33,486 nucleotides of DNA from Myxococcales bacterium (GTDB lineage: Bacteria; Myxococcota_A; Polyangia; Palsa-1104; SHYY01): assembly GCA_023248875.1 (NCBI GenBank), contig JAHFDT010000016.1:1-33486 (forward strand), in the 5' to 3' direction. Of the stretch, positions 7,875 through 17,165 are shown in pieces; the stretch's first letter is position 1, and every line of letters starts with the position of its first letter. A program made the translations under genes and the position numbers. Under the pieces are notes generated by a model. That model ran no database searches and was not told the DNA's origin. It worked only from the letters and a program-made list of their open reading frames with translations.

Positions 7875-7891
7875 ACTTTATTTTAGTATGG
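7871..7891 (-). promoter_or_regulatory. Hairpin covering the patatin start codon (translational-coupling candidate)
   Basis: On the mRNA strand, CCATACT and AGTATGG form a perfect 7-bp stem around a 7-base A/T-rich loop. The stop codon of the metallophosphoesterase gene is in the loop and the patatin ATG is in the 3' arm. A ribosome ending the upstream gene would melt the stem and could re-initiate. Confidence 0.5.
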
Positions 7892-9044
7892 GCTGACCGG
7901 CAGGTCGAATTTCTGCTGACCGCAGGGTAACGAGAACGATCTCAGAGGGTGAACCGATGCGCAGCGGGGGGCCAGTCGTCCCGGCCCCGCGACTGACGTA
8001 GAGCTGGGCCGATCCCAGCTCATACCACCCGGCCGTGTAGCGGTAGCTGAGACTGGCGGGATTGAGCAGACGCGAAAAAATCGGAATTGCAAGCTGCCCC
8101 CCGTGAGTATGGCCCGACAGCACGAGCGACGCGCCGTGCGCTGCACACTCTTCAAACAGGATCGGGTCGTGGGCCAATATTACGGTAGCTACGCCTGGAG
8201 CTCGCCCCTTGACCGACCGGGCCACATCGTGCCGATTGCGCCAAGTATCATCGACGCCTCCCAGCCAGTAGCACGCGCCACTGCGCTCGACGACCCGGCC
8301 ACAGTTGCGCAGGACCTCAATCCCCGCCCGCTCGAGCGCCGCCACTAGCCGCACGTGGTCGCACATGTAGTCGTGGTTGCCCATACACAGCACCACGCCA
8401 TCGCGGCCGCGCAGCCGCCCCAGCTCCTCGGCGACTGCCTCGATGAAGTGGTTTCCGGAAGCCACGAGATCGCCGGTCACCGCCACCAGATCGGGGGTGA
8501 GGGTGTTGATAAGATCGACCCAACGCCTGACTCGTTTGGGCGGAGTGTGGGGCCCCATGTGAATATCGGAGAGCTGCGCGATGCGATAGCCGTCGAGCGC
8601 GCGCGGCCATCCCGGAATGGCCAGTTCGATCCGGCGAAGGCGCGCCCGCATCCGTCGGTATGTCAGTCCGCCAATCCCGGCCCAAAATCCGCAACCCAGC
8701 GCGGCGGTGGCGGCGATCCGATCCGACGCTCCGACGCAGCGGGCCAGGAAAAAACAGACAGGCGCTGCCAGCCCCGCATAGAGCGCCATCGCCCACCAGA
8801 AGTAGTAACCGTAGAGCGTCGCACCGAGCATGCCAGTTTCGCCCGGCAGGCCGATCCGGAGTCGCAGGACGAGCGGTAAGGTCATCACCGCACAGAATCC
8901 CATAGCCGCAGGAACTGCGGCTGAACCCCACCCGGGCAAAAGTAGGCGAACGAGCAGCCAGCCCCCTGCCAGCTGCCCTCCGAGGCCGATCGTCAGCGCC
9001 ATCAGAATGTAGTGGCGCCGAGTCAGCCGGTGGCGAGAAAACAT
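7878..9044 (-). CDS. Membrane-anchored metallophosphoesterase (YkuE/YaeI-like)
   Basis: About 388 residues. The N-terminal third has several hydrophobic segments (about 13-37, 42-60, 78-101 and 110-128), likely four membrane spans. The C-terminal two thirds are a calcineurin-like phosphoesterase with all metal motifs: DIH (161-163), GDL (192-194), GNHD (223-226) and GHTH (312-315), numbered from the alternative GTG. YkuE/YaeI-type relatives are linked to lipid phosphate ester cleavage, such as lipid A or lipid-linked sugars. The start is either the GTG at 9047 or the ATG at 9044, which overlaps the dnaJ stop as TGATG; I chose the ATG. Coupled to dnaJ upstream and patatin downstream. Confidence 0.88.
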   Translation of the reverse strand: MFSRHRLTRRHYILMALTIGLGGQLAGGWLLVRLLLPGWGSAAVPAAMGFCAVMTLPLVLRLRIGLPGETGMLGATLYGYYFWWAMALYAGLAAPVCFFLARCVGASDRIAATAALGCGFWAGIGGLTYRRMRARLRRIELAIPGWPRALDGYRIAQLSDIHMGPHTPPKRVRRWVDLINTLTPDLVAVTGDLVASGNHFIEAVAEELGRLRGRDGVVLCMGNHDYMCDHVRLVAALERAGIEVLRNCGRVVERSGACYWLGGVDDTWRNRHDVARSVKGRAPGVATVILAHDPILFEECAAHGASLVLSGHTHGGQLAIPIFSRLLNPASLSYRYTAGWYELGSAQLYVSRGAGTTGPPLRIGSPSEIVLVTLRSAEIRPAGQPILK

Positions 9045-10108
9045 CACGGACGGGACAGCTCGGCCAATTTAGCAATGAACGCTGCTCTCTGCGGCGTCTC
9101 TAAATTACCGATCTGGACGAAAATCGCCCGCTGCTCATCGGTGAGTGCGATCGGCGTCTCGACCACCACCCGAATATGTGCATCACCGCGCGCTCCTCCG
9201 TCGCACGGAAATCCGCGGCTGCGCAGCCGGAAGAGAGAGCCGGTCTGGGTACCCGGCGGGACGCGCATCTCCACCAGTCCGTCGAGCGTTGGGACGGAAA
9301 TGGACGCGCCCAGTGCTGCTTCGGCAAAAGAAATCGGCACCTCACACAACACCACATCGCCCGAACGCTCGAGCAAAGAGTGGGGGCGCACCCGCACCAC
9401 GACGTGTAGATCACCGGGGAGCCCACCGTGCCGACCGGGTTCCCCAGCGCCCTGCACCCGGCGCACCGCTCCTTCGAGGGTGGCCGGAGGAATCGTCACG
9501 GTAAACTCGCGCTCCTGTGCGACGGTTCCCTCACCCTCGCACGGAGGACAGGTCTCGAGCACCACCTTCCCCACGCCCCCGCAGCCCGGGCAGCTCTTAC
9601 CGACGGTGAAGAAGCCCTGTTGGAGTCGAGTTTCACCTCGCCCAGCGCAGCGTCCGCAGCTTACCCGTCCCCTCTCGCCACCGCGCGCACCCGTCCCGTC
9701 GCAGTCCGAGCAGACCCTGCGCGACGGCACCCGAATCGTCTTTTGGCATCCCAGAGCCGCTTCGACGAAGTCGACCTCGAGGGTGTAGCGGAGGTCGCGC
9801 CCCGGGCGCCTCCCCTTCTGACGGCCGAAGAGATCGCCGAACAACTTTTCAAACAGATCGGTAAAGGACTCGAGCGTCGCTTCGAATCCTCCACCGGGGG
9901 GACCGAAGCGGTCGTAGCGCGCACGGCTCTCCGGATCGCCGAGCACCGCGTAGGCCTGCGAAACCTCTTTGAAGTGCTCTTCCGCCTCTCGTGCGCCCGG
10001 ATTCTTATCGGGATGGTAGCGCATCGCCAGCTCGCGGTATGCGCGCTTGATCTCGCCCGCATCGGCCTCGCGTGGGACGCCGAGTACTTCGTAATAGTCC
10101 CGCCTCAT
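9044..10108 (-). CDS. dnaJ: Chaperone DnaJ (Hsp40)
   Basis: Co-chaperone that delivers substrates to DnaK and stimulates its ATPase. Of 354 residues, the N-terminal J domain carries the HPD motif (YHPDKNP, about residues 31-37). A short Gly/Phe-poor linker follows, then the zinc domain with four cysteine repeats ([32 protein letters not shown]), then the C-terminal substrate-binding beta domains. The Gly/Phe-rich region is shorter than in E. coli DnaJ. Its ATG overlaps the dnaK stop (ATGA), and its stop overlaps the metallophosphoesterase start. Confidence 0.95.
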   Translation of the reverse strand: MRRDYYEVLGVPREADAGEIKRAYRELAMRYHPDKNPGAREAEEHFKEVSQAYAVLGDPESRARYDRFGPPGGGFEATLESFTDLFEKLFGDLFGRQKGRRPGRDLRYTLEVDFVEAALGCQKTIRVPSRRVCSDCDGTGARGGERGRVSCGRCAGRGETRLQQGFFTVGKSCPGCGGVGKVVLETCPPCEGEGTVAQEREFTVTIPPATLEGAVRRVQGAGEPGRHGGLPGDLHVVVRVRPHSLLERSGDVVLCEVPISFAEAALGASISVPTLDGLVEMRVPPGTQTGSLFRLRSRGFPCDGGARGDAHIRVVVETPIALTDEQRAIFVQIGNLETPQRAAFIAKLAELSRP

Positions 10109-11964
10109 CCTCCGTCGGTTGGGCTCGTCGTGGCGGCCGATTCCTTCTCGGTCTGCGAATCCGAAGTGCGCTTGAAGATCAGCTCACCGATCTCCTGCGC
10201 CGTCTTCTCGGCGCCACCCACCACCACCGGCAACATTGCCTCGTCTTCCGCGCTGGCGCGAGCCGCCGCAATTTGTTTTGTGTACTGGTTTCGCTCCTCT
10301 TCCGAAAAGAGCGCGGTGTATTCCTCAAGCGAACGAACTGCCGCATAGATCAGCCCTTCGAGTCGCAGCTTGAGATCCGCCACCGACTTGCGCTCCACGT
10401 CATCGATCTTCGTAGCTTCCGCCTCGGCGCAAAGCCGATCGATCTCATCGCTCGTCAGCCCCGAGCTCGGCACAACCTTGATGGCCTGTTCGCTCTGAGT
10501 GGAAAGATCGCGTGCCGACACCGACAAAAGGCCATCGGCATCGATATCGAAAGCCACCTCGATCTGCGGCACGCCGCGCGGTGCGGGAGGGATCCCCACC
10601 AGCTGAAAGCGCGATAGCGACTTGCAGTCGGCGGCCATCGCCCGCTCGCCCTGCAGCACGTGCACCTCGACAAAATCCTGATTGTCGAGGGCCGTGGAGA
10701 AGACCTCCGAATGGCGGCATGGCAGCTTGGTATTGCGCGGAACGATCGGAGTGAACACGCTTCCCGCCGTCTCGACCCCCAGTGTCAGGGGCGTAACATC
10801 GAGCAGCAGGAGACCATCCGACCGCCCCTGCAGCACCGCCCCCTGAATCGCCGCGCCGACCGCAACCACTTCATCGGGATCCACGCGCTTGTTTGGTTTC
10901 TTCCCGAAAAAGTGTTCGACCTGCGCTTGCACGAGCGGCATCCGCGTCTGTCCGCCGACCAAGATCACCTGTTCGATATCGACTGCCGAGAGGCCTGCAT
11001 CAGCGAGCGCGAGCGCACAGGGATCGATCGTCCGATCCACCAGGTCAGCGACCAAGCTCTCCAGTTTGCTGCGCGTCAGTACCGTCGTAAGATGCTTCGG
11101 ACCATTCCGATCGGCCGAGATAAAGGGAAGATTGATCTCCGTCTGCAGGGAATTCGATAGCTCGTGCTTGGCGCGCTCGGCCGCCTCCTTGAGACGCTGC
11201 AGCGCCATCTTGTCGAGCCGCAGATCGATCTTCTCCCGCGCTTTGAACTCGTCGCACAGGTGGTCGATAATGCGCCGGTCGAAGTCCTCACCCCCGAGAT
11301 AGGTGTCACCATTGGTGGCTCGTACCTCGAGTACCCCTTCGGACAGCTCGAGGATGGAGATATCAAACGTCCCGCCACCGAGATCATAGACCGCGATCTT
11401 CTCACTACGCCCCGGCTGGGCGATCCCGTAAGCCAACGCGGCTGCGGTCGGCTCGTTGAGGATACGTAGGACCTCTAGCCCCGCGATCTTGCCAGCGTCC
11501 TTGGTGGCCTGACGCTGCGCCTCATCGAAGTATGCTGGCACCGTTATCACCGCTTGGGTCACTGGCTCACTGAGGTAGGCCTCGGCGATCTGCTTCATGT
11601 AGGCCAACACCTGCGCCGAGATTTCCGAGGGCGAAGCGGATCTTCCGCCCAGCATCACTCGGCAATCGCCGTTCTGCGCCGCAACCACCTGATAGGGACA
11701 GATCGTGAGGTGCTGCTGCACCTCCTGGTCGTCGAACTTGCGTCCGATGAGCCGCTTGACCGCCGAGAGGGTGTTTTCCGGATTACTGATCGCCTGCCGT
11801 TTGGCAACCTGGCCCACCAGACGCTCGCCACCCGGTCCGTGCGCCACCAGCGATGGAGTCGTCCGAGTTCCCTCGGCGTTGGGGATCACGATCGTTTGTT
11901 CACCCTCGAGAATGGCGACGCACGAATTGGTAGTACCCAGATCGATGCCGACAACTCTGCTCAT
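10105..11964 (-). CDS. dnaK: Chaperone DnaK (Hsp70)
   Basis: ATP-dependent folding chaperone, 619 residues. The nucleotide-binding domain starts with [10 protein letters not shown] (6-15) and has the DLGGGTFD phosphate loop and the VGGQTRMP motif. The substrate domain follows ([10 protein letters not shown]). The tail ends in a Ser/Thr/Glu-rich stretch (TSPTDGG) rather than the EEV-type ending of E. coli DnaK, and the protein is slightly short for the family. It sits in the standard order hrcA-grpE-dnaK-dnaJ. The start ATG is 6 bases after the grpE stop. Confidence 0.97.
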   Translation of the reverse strand: MSRVVGIDLGTTNSCVAILEGEQTIVIPNAEGTRTTPSLVAHGPGGERLVGQVAKRQAISNPENTLSAVKRLIGRKFDDQEVQQHLTICPYQVVAAQNGDCRVMLGGRSASPSEISAQVLAYMKQIAEAYLSEPVTQAVITVPAYFDEAQRQATKDAGKIAGLEVLRILNEPTAAALAYGIAQPGRSEKIAVYDLGGGTFDISILELSEGVLEVRATNGDTYLGGEDFDRRIIDHLCDEFKAREKIDLRLDKMALQRLKEAAERAKHELSNSLQTEINLPFISADRNGPKHLTTVLTRSKLESLVADLVDRTIDPCALALADAGLSAVDIEQVILVGGQTRMPLVQAQVEHFFGKKPNKRVDPDEVVAVGAAIQGAVLQGRSDGLLLLDVTPLTLGVETAGSVFTPIVPRNTKLPCRHSEVFSTALDNQDFVEVHVLQGERAMAADCKSLSRFQLVGIPPAPRGVPQIEVAFDIDADGLLSVSARDLSTQSEQAIKVVPSSGLTSDEIDRLCAEAEATKIDDVERKSVADLKLRLEGLIYAAVRSLEEYTALFSEEERNQYTKQIAAARASAEDEAMLPVVVGGAEKTAQEIGELIFKRTSDSQTEKESAATTSPTDGG

Positions 11965-11970
11965 GCGAAC

Positions 11971-12564
11971 CTACGCCTTGATATCGACATGCGGGGCCCC
12001 TGCCACCGATTCCGGGGGCGGCGCCGAGGGCTGCTTGGCGACCGCCACCATGGCTGCACGCAGGAGACGTGGGCCGATCAGGTAGCCGCGGCTGAAGACC
12101 TTGGCCACGGTGCCAGGAGGTACCTCGCTCGTCTCCAGCTGCTGAATCGCATCGTGGCGGTTGGGATCGAACGGCTCGCCCTGCGCCTCGAACCCTTTGA
12201 TCTCGAATTTTTCCAGTACGCTGTGCAGCTGCTTGTCGACCAGTTTCACTCCCTGTCCGAGCTGTTCCAACGTTCCACCGTTGGCCAGCGCCTCGAGCGC
12301 CCGTTCGAAATTATCCAGCGCCGGGAGCAGCTCTTTGGCCAGCTGCTCCCGCCCCCGCGTGGCCGCATCCTCTGCCTCACGCCGCGCGCGTTTTTTCCAG
12401 TTCTCGAACTCGGCAGCGACCCGCAGCATGCGGTCACGAGCATCGTCGCGCTCCCGCTCGAAGCGCGCACACTTCTCTTCGATCGCTTCGCTCGGATCTT
12501 CCTGCGCTACAGGGGCGGGTGGTGGTTCCATCTCCGCCGGAGGTTTCTCTGATTCATGGCTCAT
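11971..12564 (-). CDS. grpE: Nucleotide exchange factor GrpE
   Basis: A 197-residue protein. The acidic, Pro/Glu-rich N-terminus (1-35) is followed by a long helical coiled coil (about 35-90, with the typical LRVAAEFENWKKRARREAEDA) and a C-terminal beta region containing FDPNRHDAIQQ and GTVAKVFSRGYLIGPRLLRAAMVAVAK, the family signature. It releases ADP from DnaK. It lies between hrcA and dnaK, with 8 bases to hrcA and 6 to dnaK, so one transcript is likely. Confidence 0.96.
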   Translation of the reverse strand: MSHESEKPPAEMEPPPAPVAQEDPSEAIEEKCARFERERDDARDRMLRVAAEFENWKKRARREAEDAATRGREQLAKELLPALDNFERALEALANGGTLEQLGQGVKLVDKQLHSVLEKFEIKGFEAQGEPFDPNRHDAIQQLETSEVPPGTVAKVFSRGYLIGPRLLRAAMVAVAKQPSAPPPESVAGAPHVDIKA

Positions 12565-12572
12565 GGTCAGTC

Positions 12573-13607
12573 CTATCCATGCCGATCGATCATATTGGAA
12601 ACAATCTGGGCCGTAAAATCCACCAAAGCGATCACCTTGGAGTAGTTCATCCGGGAGGGTCCCACCACACCCAGCGTCCCGAGCGGCCGATCCTCGGCAC
12701 CATAAGCGGTCGCCACCAGCGCCAGATCGGTGAACTCGCCCAGCTGCGCCTCGGCGCCGATGAAGACCTTCAGGCCATCGGCCTGCTCCGTCCTCTCGAG
12801 TAGCCCGACCAGCGTCTCCTTCTGCTCCAAGGCCGCGAGCAGCGCTTTCATCTGCCCCACATCCGATGGCGTCGCCTGTTCGACCAGACGTGCACGCCCC
12901 TCGATGATGACTTCTCCGCCCGCTTCGTCGTGGAGCGCCACCTGAGACAGCTCCAGGGCCCGCTTCGCCATCTGATCGTAGGTCGCCCGCTCGCTCGCCA
13001 ACTCCTTCGCAATGCGGCTACGAACGGCGGCCAGCGTGAGTCCACTCAGCCGCTCATTGAGATAGTTGTTGATGCGTTCGATCTCTTCGGTGGCCACACT
13101 AAATTCGGGATGGATTAGCTTGTTCTGGACATGACCGCCCGTAGTCACCAGCACCACCAGAAGCGATCCCGAAGGCAGTCGCATGAATTCGAGATGCTCG
13201 AGCGTCGACTGTGCCATACGCGGAGTCGTGAGCACCACGGTATGCTGCGATAGATCGGACAGCACCTTGCTCGCTTCGCGCAGCGCGGTCTCCAGCTCAC
13301 CCGTCGGCAGATCGTAGCGCGACCGCATCTCCTCCCGTTCGCGCGGTGACAGCGTTCTCACCTTGAGGAGAGAATCGACAAAAAACCGTAACCCCTCGTC
13401 GGTCGGCATGCGGCCCGCCGAGGTGTGGGGCTGCTTGAGCAGACCCGCCTCCACCAAATCGGCCATCACGTTTCGCACCGTCGCAGCGGATAGGTCTACC
13501 CCATGGCGCCGCGTGACCGTGCGCGAACCCACGGCCTCGCCCGTCGTGAGATACTCCTGCACCACGACCGAGAGAATCTTTCGCGCGCGAAGGTTCAAAT
13601 CAGTCAA
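12573..13607 (-). CDS. hrcA: Heat-shock repressor HrcA
   Basis: Transcriptional repressor that in other bacteria binds CIRCE inverted repeats ahead of dnaK and groE operons. 344 residues, with an N-terminal winged helix (VGSRTVTRRHGVDLSAATVRNVMADLVEAGLL) followed by the HrcA-specific PHTSAGRMPTDEGLRFFVD, and the C-terminal GPSRMNYSKVIALVDFTAQIVS. The start is a TTG at 13607, overlapping the stop of the upstream gene (TTGA). A TTG start may keep the repressor level low (inference). I saw no CIRCE-type TTAGCACTC repeat near this gene. Confidence 0.95.
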   Translation of the reverse strand: MTDLNLRARKILSVVVQEYLTTGEAVGSRTVTRRHGVDLSAATVRNVMADLVEAGLLKQPHTSAGRMPTDEGLRFFVDSLLKVRTLSPREREEMRSRYDLPTGELETALREASKVLSDLSQHTVVLTTPRMAQSTLEHLEFMRLPSGSLLVVLVTTGGHVQNKLIHPEFSVATEEIERINNYLNERLSGLTLAAVRSRIAKELASERATYDQMAKRALELSQVALHDEAGGEVIIEGRARLVEQATPSDVGQMKALLAALEQKETLVGLLERTEQADGLKVFIGAEAQLGEFTDLALVATAYGAEDRPLGTLGVVGPSRMNYSKVIALVDFTAQIVSNMIDRHG

Positions 13608-14545
13608 AACTTGAGCCCCTCCAGCGGATCTTCCGACGGAGTTGCCGTCGAGCTCTTCGCCGGCTTGGGTGCTGCCGGCCTCCCCCCTGCCGGGGCCGGC
13701 CTGGGCGCTGCATGCTCGTCGCTCTTCTGCGTCACGCGCCCGGTGATTTCGTCGACGATATTGGCGTTGCTGTCGCCTGCCACCGCCTCCCCTTGCGTCA
13801 CCTGGTCGACCAGCGCACCGGCCGATCGCTCGCGTGGACTATGGAGCAAGCGGCTTCGCTCGATCTCGGCAACCGCGCTCTTTTTCATCAGCGACAGGCA
13901 AAAGTTGCCATAGAAGTTGGTTAAATCGAGCGCCCAGAGCAGATAGTCCCCCATCGGGGCCCACTCCAGGTGATCCAGCGTCTGCTCATCGCTGGTGCGC
14001 TTCTTCCGAAAGGTGGCGGCTGCGGCCCCGTAACGCTTCTGCACCACGGTGGCAAAATCGTCGAATTTCTTCCCGGCAAAGTTCGGATTCTCCGCGTTGA
14101 AGGCGATGAGCTGCTTCCACAGCCGATCGTTGTAGAAGAAGAGAAAGCGGCGTTGGTCCTTCTCGAGCAAAACGAACATCGACTCGCCGTTCTTGTGGGC
14201 GAATTCATGATCGACGATCGAAACATCCCAGCCCGTTTTCTGCCCATCGAACTTGACGTAGCTATTCTTGACCTTGGCGACGGCCTCCTCCCGTTGCCGA
14301 ATCAGCTCATCCTGCTTCGCCGAGACCGTCTCATTCTTGATCTTCTCGTCGAACTGCGCCGCGATATCATCGGTGACCATCTTCATAGATTGGTCGGGTG
14401 AAAGATCCCAAGTGAATTTCCCCGCCAGCTCGCTGATCGCGCGGGGAGGCGCGGCGACCGCCCTGGCGGCTGCATGCGACGGCTTTTTCGCCTGTGCGGG
14501 CGCAACGATGGTTGCAAGCGTCAACAGCCCAGCTCCTATTCGCAT
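13604..14545 (-). CDS. Exported protein of unknown function
   Basis: A 313-residue protein with a clear signal peptide (MRIGAGLLTLATIVAPAQA, cleavage near 19/20), an Ala-rich linker, a charged helical middle part and an Ala/Pro-rich tail (about 265-305). The start was set at 14545 because GAGGAGAAG lies just upstream and the signal peptide begins there; the frame is open to 14638 without a ribosome site. I recognise no family. The segment with many aromatic residues (RRFLFFYNDRLWKQL) suggests a folded periplasmic domain. It is translationally linked to hrcA by a stop/start overlap, so it may be made under heat-shock control. Confidence 0.7.
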   Translation of the reverse strand: MRIGAGLLTLATIVAPAQAKKPSHAAARAVAAPPRAISELAGKFTWDLSPDQSMKMVTDDIAAQFDEKIKNETVSAKQDELIRQREEAVAKVKNSYVKFDGQKTGWDVSIVDHEFAHKNGESMFVLLEKDQRRFLFFYNDRLWKQLIAFNAENPNFAGKKFDDFATVVQKRYGAAAATFRKKRTSDEQTLDHLEWAPMGDYLLWALDLTNFYGNFCLSLMKKSAVAEIERSRLLHSPRERSAGALVDQVTQGEAVAGDSNANIVDEITGRVTQKSDEHAAPRPAPAGGRPAAPKPAKSSTATPSEDPLEGLKF

Positions 14546-14588
14546 GGGGACTTCTCCTCGGCGAGGTCGAAATCTAGCATACCCACTC

Positions 14589-14933
14589 CTACCTGGCGAG
14601 GTGGCGGCTGTAATCGCGCCGCAGCTCCTCGTCGGCAAGAACGCGGCAGGCCTCGTCCAGTACTTCGATCATCTCGCCAAGCGAAATGCCCAGCTCCTCA
14701 CGCAGCCCCTGCGATACCCGGTCGCCGCGAAACTGGTCGCGCATCCGCTGCCAAGCTCCCCGCACCTCGAGGGCCGTCGCCTCCCGCCCGACGCCCAGAA
14801 TTGCAAAGTAGTCGCCATCGTGGACGAGTGCCCGAACGGCCAGCGCCCGCTCCCGAGTCAGAGGTGTCTCGTCGAAGTTGAGATCGATATGGACCGTGCC
14901 GAGCTCCGGCAGGGTCCGCTCAAAGTCGCCCAT
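14589..14933 (-). CDS. Small J-like protein lacking the HPD motif
   Basis: 114 residues. The segment from about 40 to 112 resembles a J domain: DYFAILGVGREATALEVRGAWQRMR for helices I-II and VLDEACRVLADEELRRDYSRHL for helices III-IV. Between helices II and III, where J proteins have His-Pro-Asp, the sequence is DQFRGDRVSQG, so it should not activate DnaK ATPase in the standard way. It lies 43 bases upstream of the exported gene that precedes hrcA-grpE-dnaK-dnaJ. It may be a regulator or scaffold using the fold for binding only (inference). Confidence 0.65.
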   Translation of the reverse strand: MGDFERTLPELGTVHIDLNFDETPLTRERALAVRALVHDGDYFAILGVGREATALEVRGAWQRMRDQFRGDRVSQGLREELGISLGEMIEVLDEACRVLADEELRRDYSRHLAR

Positions 14934-14943
14934 CGCGCCTATG

Positions 14944-17160
14944 CTACATCATCGACACCGGATCGACATCCAGCAGAATTCGCACGCCGCGCAGGCTCTT
15001 CGTGCGGGCAGCGAGCAGCATGGTGCGAAGCGGTGTGGGCTGCGAGGCCTTGACCAAGATTTGCCAGCGGGTACGCCCTTTCAGACGCGCGAGCGGAGCC
15101 TCGGCCGGTCCGACGACCGAGATCGCTGCCTCGATGGGCGCGCGCGCCGCCAAACCTCGCAATCGCAGCGCCACTTCGGTGGCTGCGTGGCGCACGGCAC
15201 CGCCATCGGGGCCGTCGAAGCGGACTATTCCCAGTCGACAAAAGGGCGGATAGTTGAGCTCCTCGCGCGCCGCCCGCTCGCTCTCGAAAAATCGCAGGTA
15301 GTCGTGAGCACGGGCGCAGAGTACGCCGAGATGTTCGGGATTGTAGGTCTGAATCAGCACCCGACCCGGTCGCTCGCCACGCCCGGCCCGCCCGGCGACC
15401 TGTTCGAGCAGCTGGAAGGTCCGCTCGGTGGCACGGAAATCGGGGAGCCCCATGCCCTGGTCGGCGAGCACCACCCCGACGAGCGTAACGCGCGGGAAAT
15501 CGTGCCCCTTGGCGATCATCTGCGTGCCCACCACAAGGTCGATCTCGCCGACGCGCAGCCCGTCGAGCACACGCTCGAGGCCACGGCCGTAGGCGCTGTC
15601 GCGATCGAGCCGCGCCACCCGCGCGTGCGGGAAACGCTCCACCACCCGTTGCTCGAGCCGCTCCGTGCCCATGCCGAACTGTTCGATCGCCGACGCCTGG
15701 CAGCGTAGGCAGTGGGCCGGCACAGGTTCGAGATGGCCGCAGTAGTGGCATGCGAGCCGCTCACCCCGCCGATGATAGGTGAGCGTCACCGCGCAGTCGG
15801 GACAACTCATGCGATGGCCGCAGACGCGACAGAGAAGGAATGTGGCGAAGCCGCGGCGATTGAGAAACAACAGCACCTGTTCGCGGGCGGCCAGCGTTTC
15901 GTCGATCGCCCGTACCAGCGGCGCCGAGAGCAGCCCCTCGTCGGCACGGATCCGGTGCTGGCGCAGATCGACCACCTCTACCCGCGGCAGCGGGCGACCG
16001 GTGGGGCGCTCGACGAGCTCGAGCCGGTGGATGCGCCCGGCGCGCGCTGCCGCATAGGTCTCGAGGGAGGGCGTGGCCGATCCCAGAATCGCCAGCGCGC
16101 CCGCCGAACGTGCCCGCACCAGAGCGACGTCGCGCCCGTGGTAGCGAACTCCCTCCTCCTGCTTGAACGATCCGTCGTGTTCTTCGTCGACCACCACCAC
16201 ACCGAGCTGGGGAATGGGGGCAAACACCGCCGAACGGGCACCCAGCGCGATCCGCATCCGCCCCGCCTGGAGACCTACCCAGGCGTCGAACCGGGCGCGA
16301 TCGGTGAGCCCGCTGTGCAGCACCGCCACCTGGTCGCCGAAGCGAGCGCGAAAGCGCGAGGCCAGCTGTGGGGTGAGGGAGATCTCCGGCACCAGCACCA
16401 GCGCGCCCCGCCCCCGTTCGAGGGCTACGGCGATGGCATGAAGATAGATCTCCGTCTTGCCACTGCCGGTAATGCCGTGCAGCAGAAAGGGCGCGAAGTC
16501 GCGCCGCTCGAGCGATGGCAGCAGTACCGCAAGGACGCGCAGCTGCTCCGCGGTCAGCGAGGGTGCCTCGTCTCGCGTAATCGCGATCGCAGTGAAGGGA
16601 TCGCTCGCCCGCTCGCGCCGCACCTTGACTTCCGTGTTGCGTTCGACCAGCCCTCGCCCTTCCAGTGTCTTGAGCACCCTGCTCGCGCCAGCTCCGAGAG
16701 AGCTCACCTTGGCTTCGCCCTCGGCCTGGAGCAGCCGCTCGAGTACGGCCCGCTCCCGTAGCGAAACACCGTCGAGCAACGGCGATTCGAGCGCCTGGCC
16801 CAATCCCTCTGCCGCCCGCTGGCCCCGATCCGTCAGCACGACACGCTGCGCTTCACGGGCCCTGCCCCCCGATGGAACGAGCAGACGCGCCACCTCGCCC
16901 GGGGGCGCCAAGTAGTAGTCGGCGATCCAGCGCCCGAGCTCCACCAAATCCGGTGTGGGGCCAGGGCCGTCGATGATCCGCTCGATGGGTCGCGGATTAT
17001 CGACGATTGTCGTCGCCTCGCCGAACACCAAGCCCTCAACGCTGCGCCCGCCGCAACGCACCCACACTCGGGAGCCGACCGTCACCAACATCCCTTCCGG
17101 CACCGCATAGGTGAGCGTGGTGGGCATGGGAAGAAAAACCGCAACTTCGACGGGGTGCAC
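14944..17160 (-). CDS. priA: Primosomal protein N' (replication restart helicase PriA)
   Basis: A 738-residue 3'-5' DNA helicase that reloads the replisome at stalled forks. It shows the N-terminal DNA-binding domain (PLPTTLTY-like start), Walker A GITGSGKTE (about 229-237), DEEH Walker B (VVVDEEHDGSFKQ), paired zinc sites (CRVCGHRMSCPDC, CHYCG, CLRC) and helicase motif VI QVAGRAGRGERPG. Length matches the family. The start is a GTG at 17160, 5 bases after the galU stop. Ends 10 bases before the J-like gene. Confidence 0.96.
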   Translation of the reverse strand: MHPVEVAVFLPMPTTLTYAVPEGMLVTVGSRVWVRCGGRSVEGLVFGEATTIVDNPRPIERIIDGPGPTPDLVELGRWIADYYLAPPGEVARLLVPSGGRAREAQRVVLTDRGQRAAEGLGQALESPLLDGVSLRERAVLERLLQAEGEAKVSSLGAGASRVLKTLEGRGLVERNTEVKVRRERASDPFTAIAITRDEAPSLTAEQLRVLAVLLPSLERRDFAPFLLHGITGSGKTEIYLHAIAVALERGRGALVLVPEISLTPQLASRFRARFGDQVAVLHSGLTDRARFDAWVGLQAGRMRIALGARSAVFAPIPQLGVVVVDEEHDGSFKQEEGVRYHGRDVALVRARSAGALAILGSATPSLETYAAARAGRIHRLELVERPTGRPLPRVEVVDLRQHRIRADEGLLSAPLVRAIDETLAAREQVLLFLNRRGFATFLLCRVCGHRMSCPDCAVTLTYHRRGERLACHYCGHLEPVPAHCLRCQASAIEQFGMGTERLEQRVVERFPHARVARLDRDSAYGRGLERVLDGLRVGEIDLVVGTQMIAKGHDFPRVTLVGVVLADQGMGLPDFRATERTFQLLEQVAGRAGRGERPGRVLIQTYNPEHLGVLCARAHDYLRFFESERAAREELNYPPFCRLGIVRFDGPDGGAVRHAATEVALRLRGLAARAPIEAAISVVGPAEAPLARLKGRTRWQILVKASQPTPLRTMLLAARTKSLRGVRILLDVDPVSMM

Positions 17161-17165
17161 GGGCC

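Noticed and set aside
14546-14588. Possible promoter (TATGCT) ahead of the exported gene preceding hrcA
   Set aside because: Only 4/6 match to a -10 and no -35 at a suitable distance; not enough to list.
15712-16761. Long rightward reading frame opposite priA
   Set aside because: Shadow of a GC-rich real gene; composition is His/Gln/Arg-rich with no domain, and priA is certain on the other strand. The same applies to frames opposite dnaK/grpE (11554-12552) and dnaJ (9428-10348).
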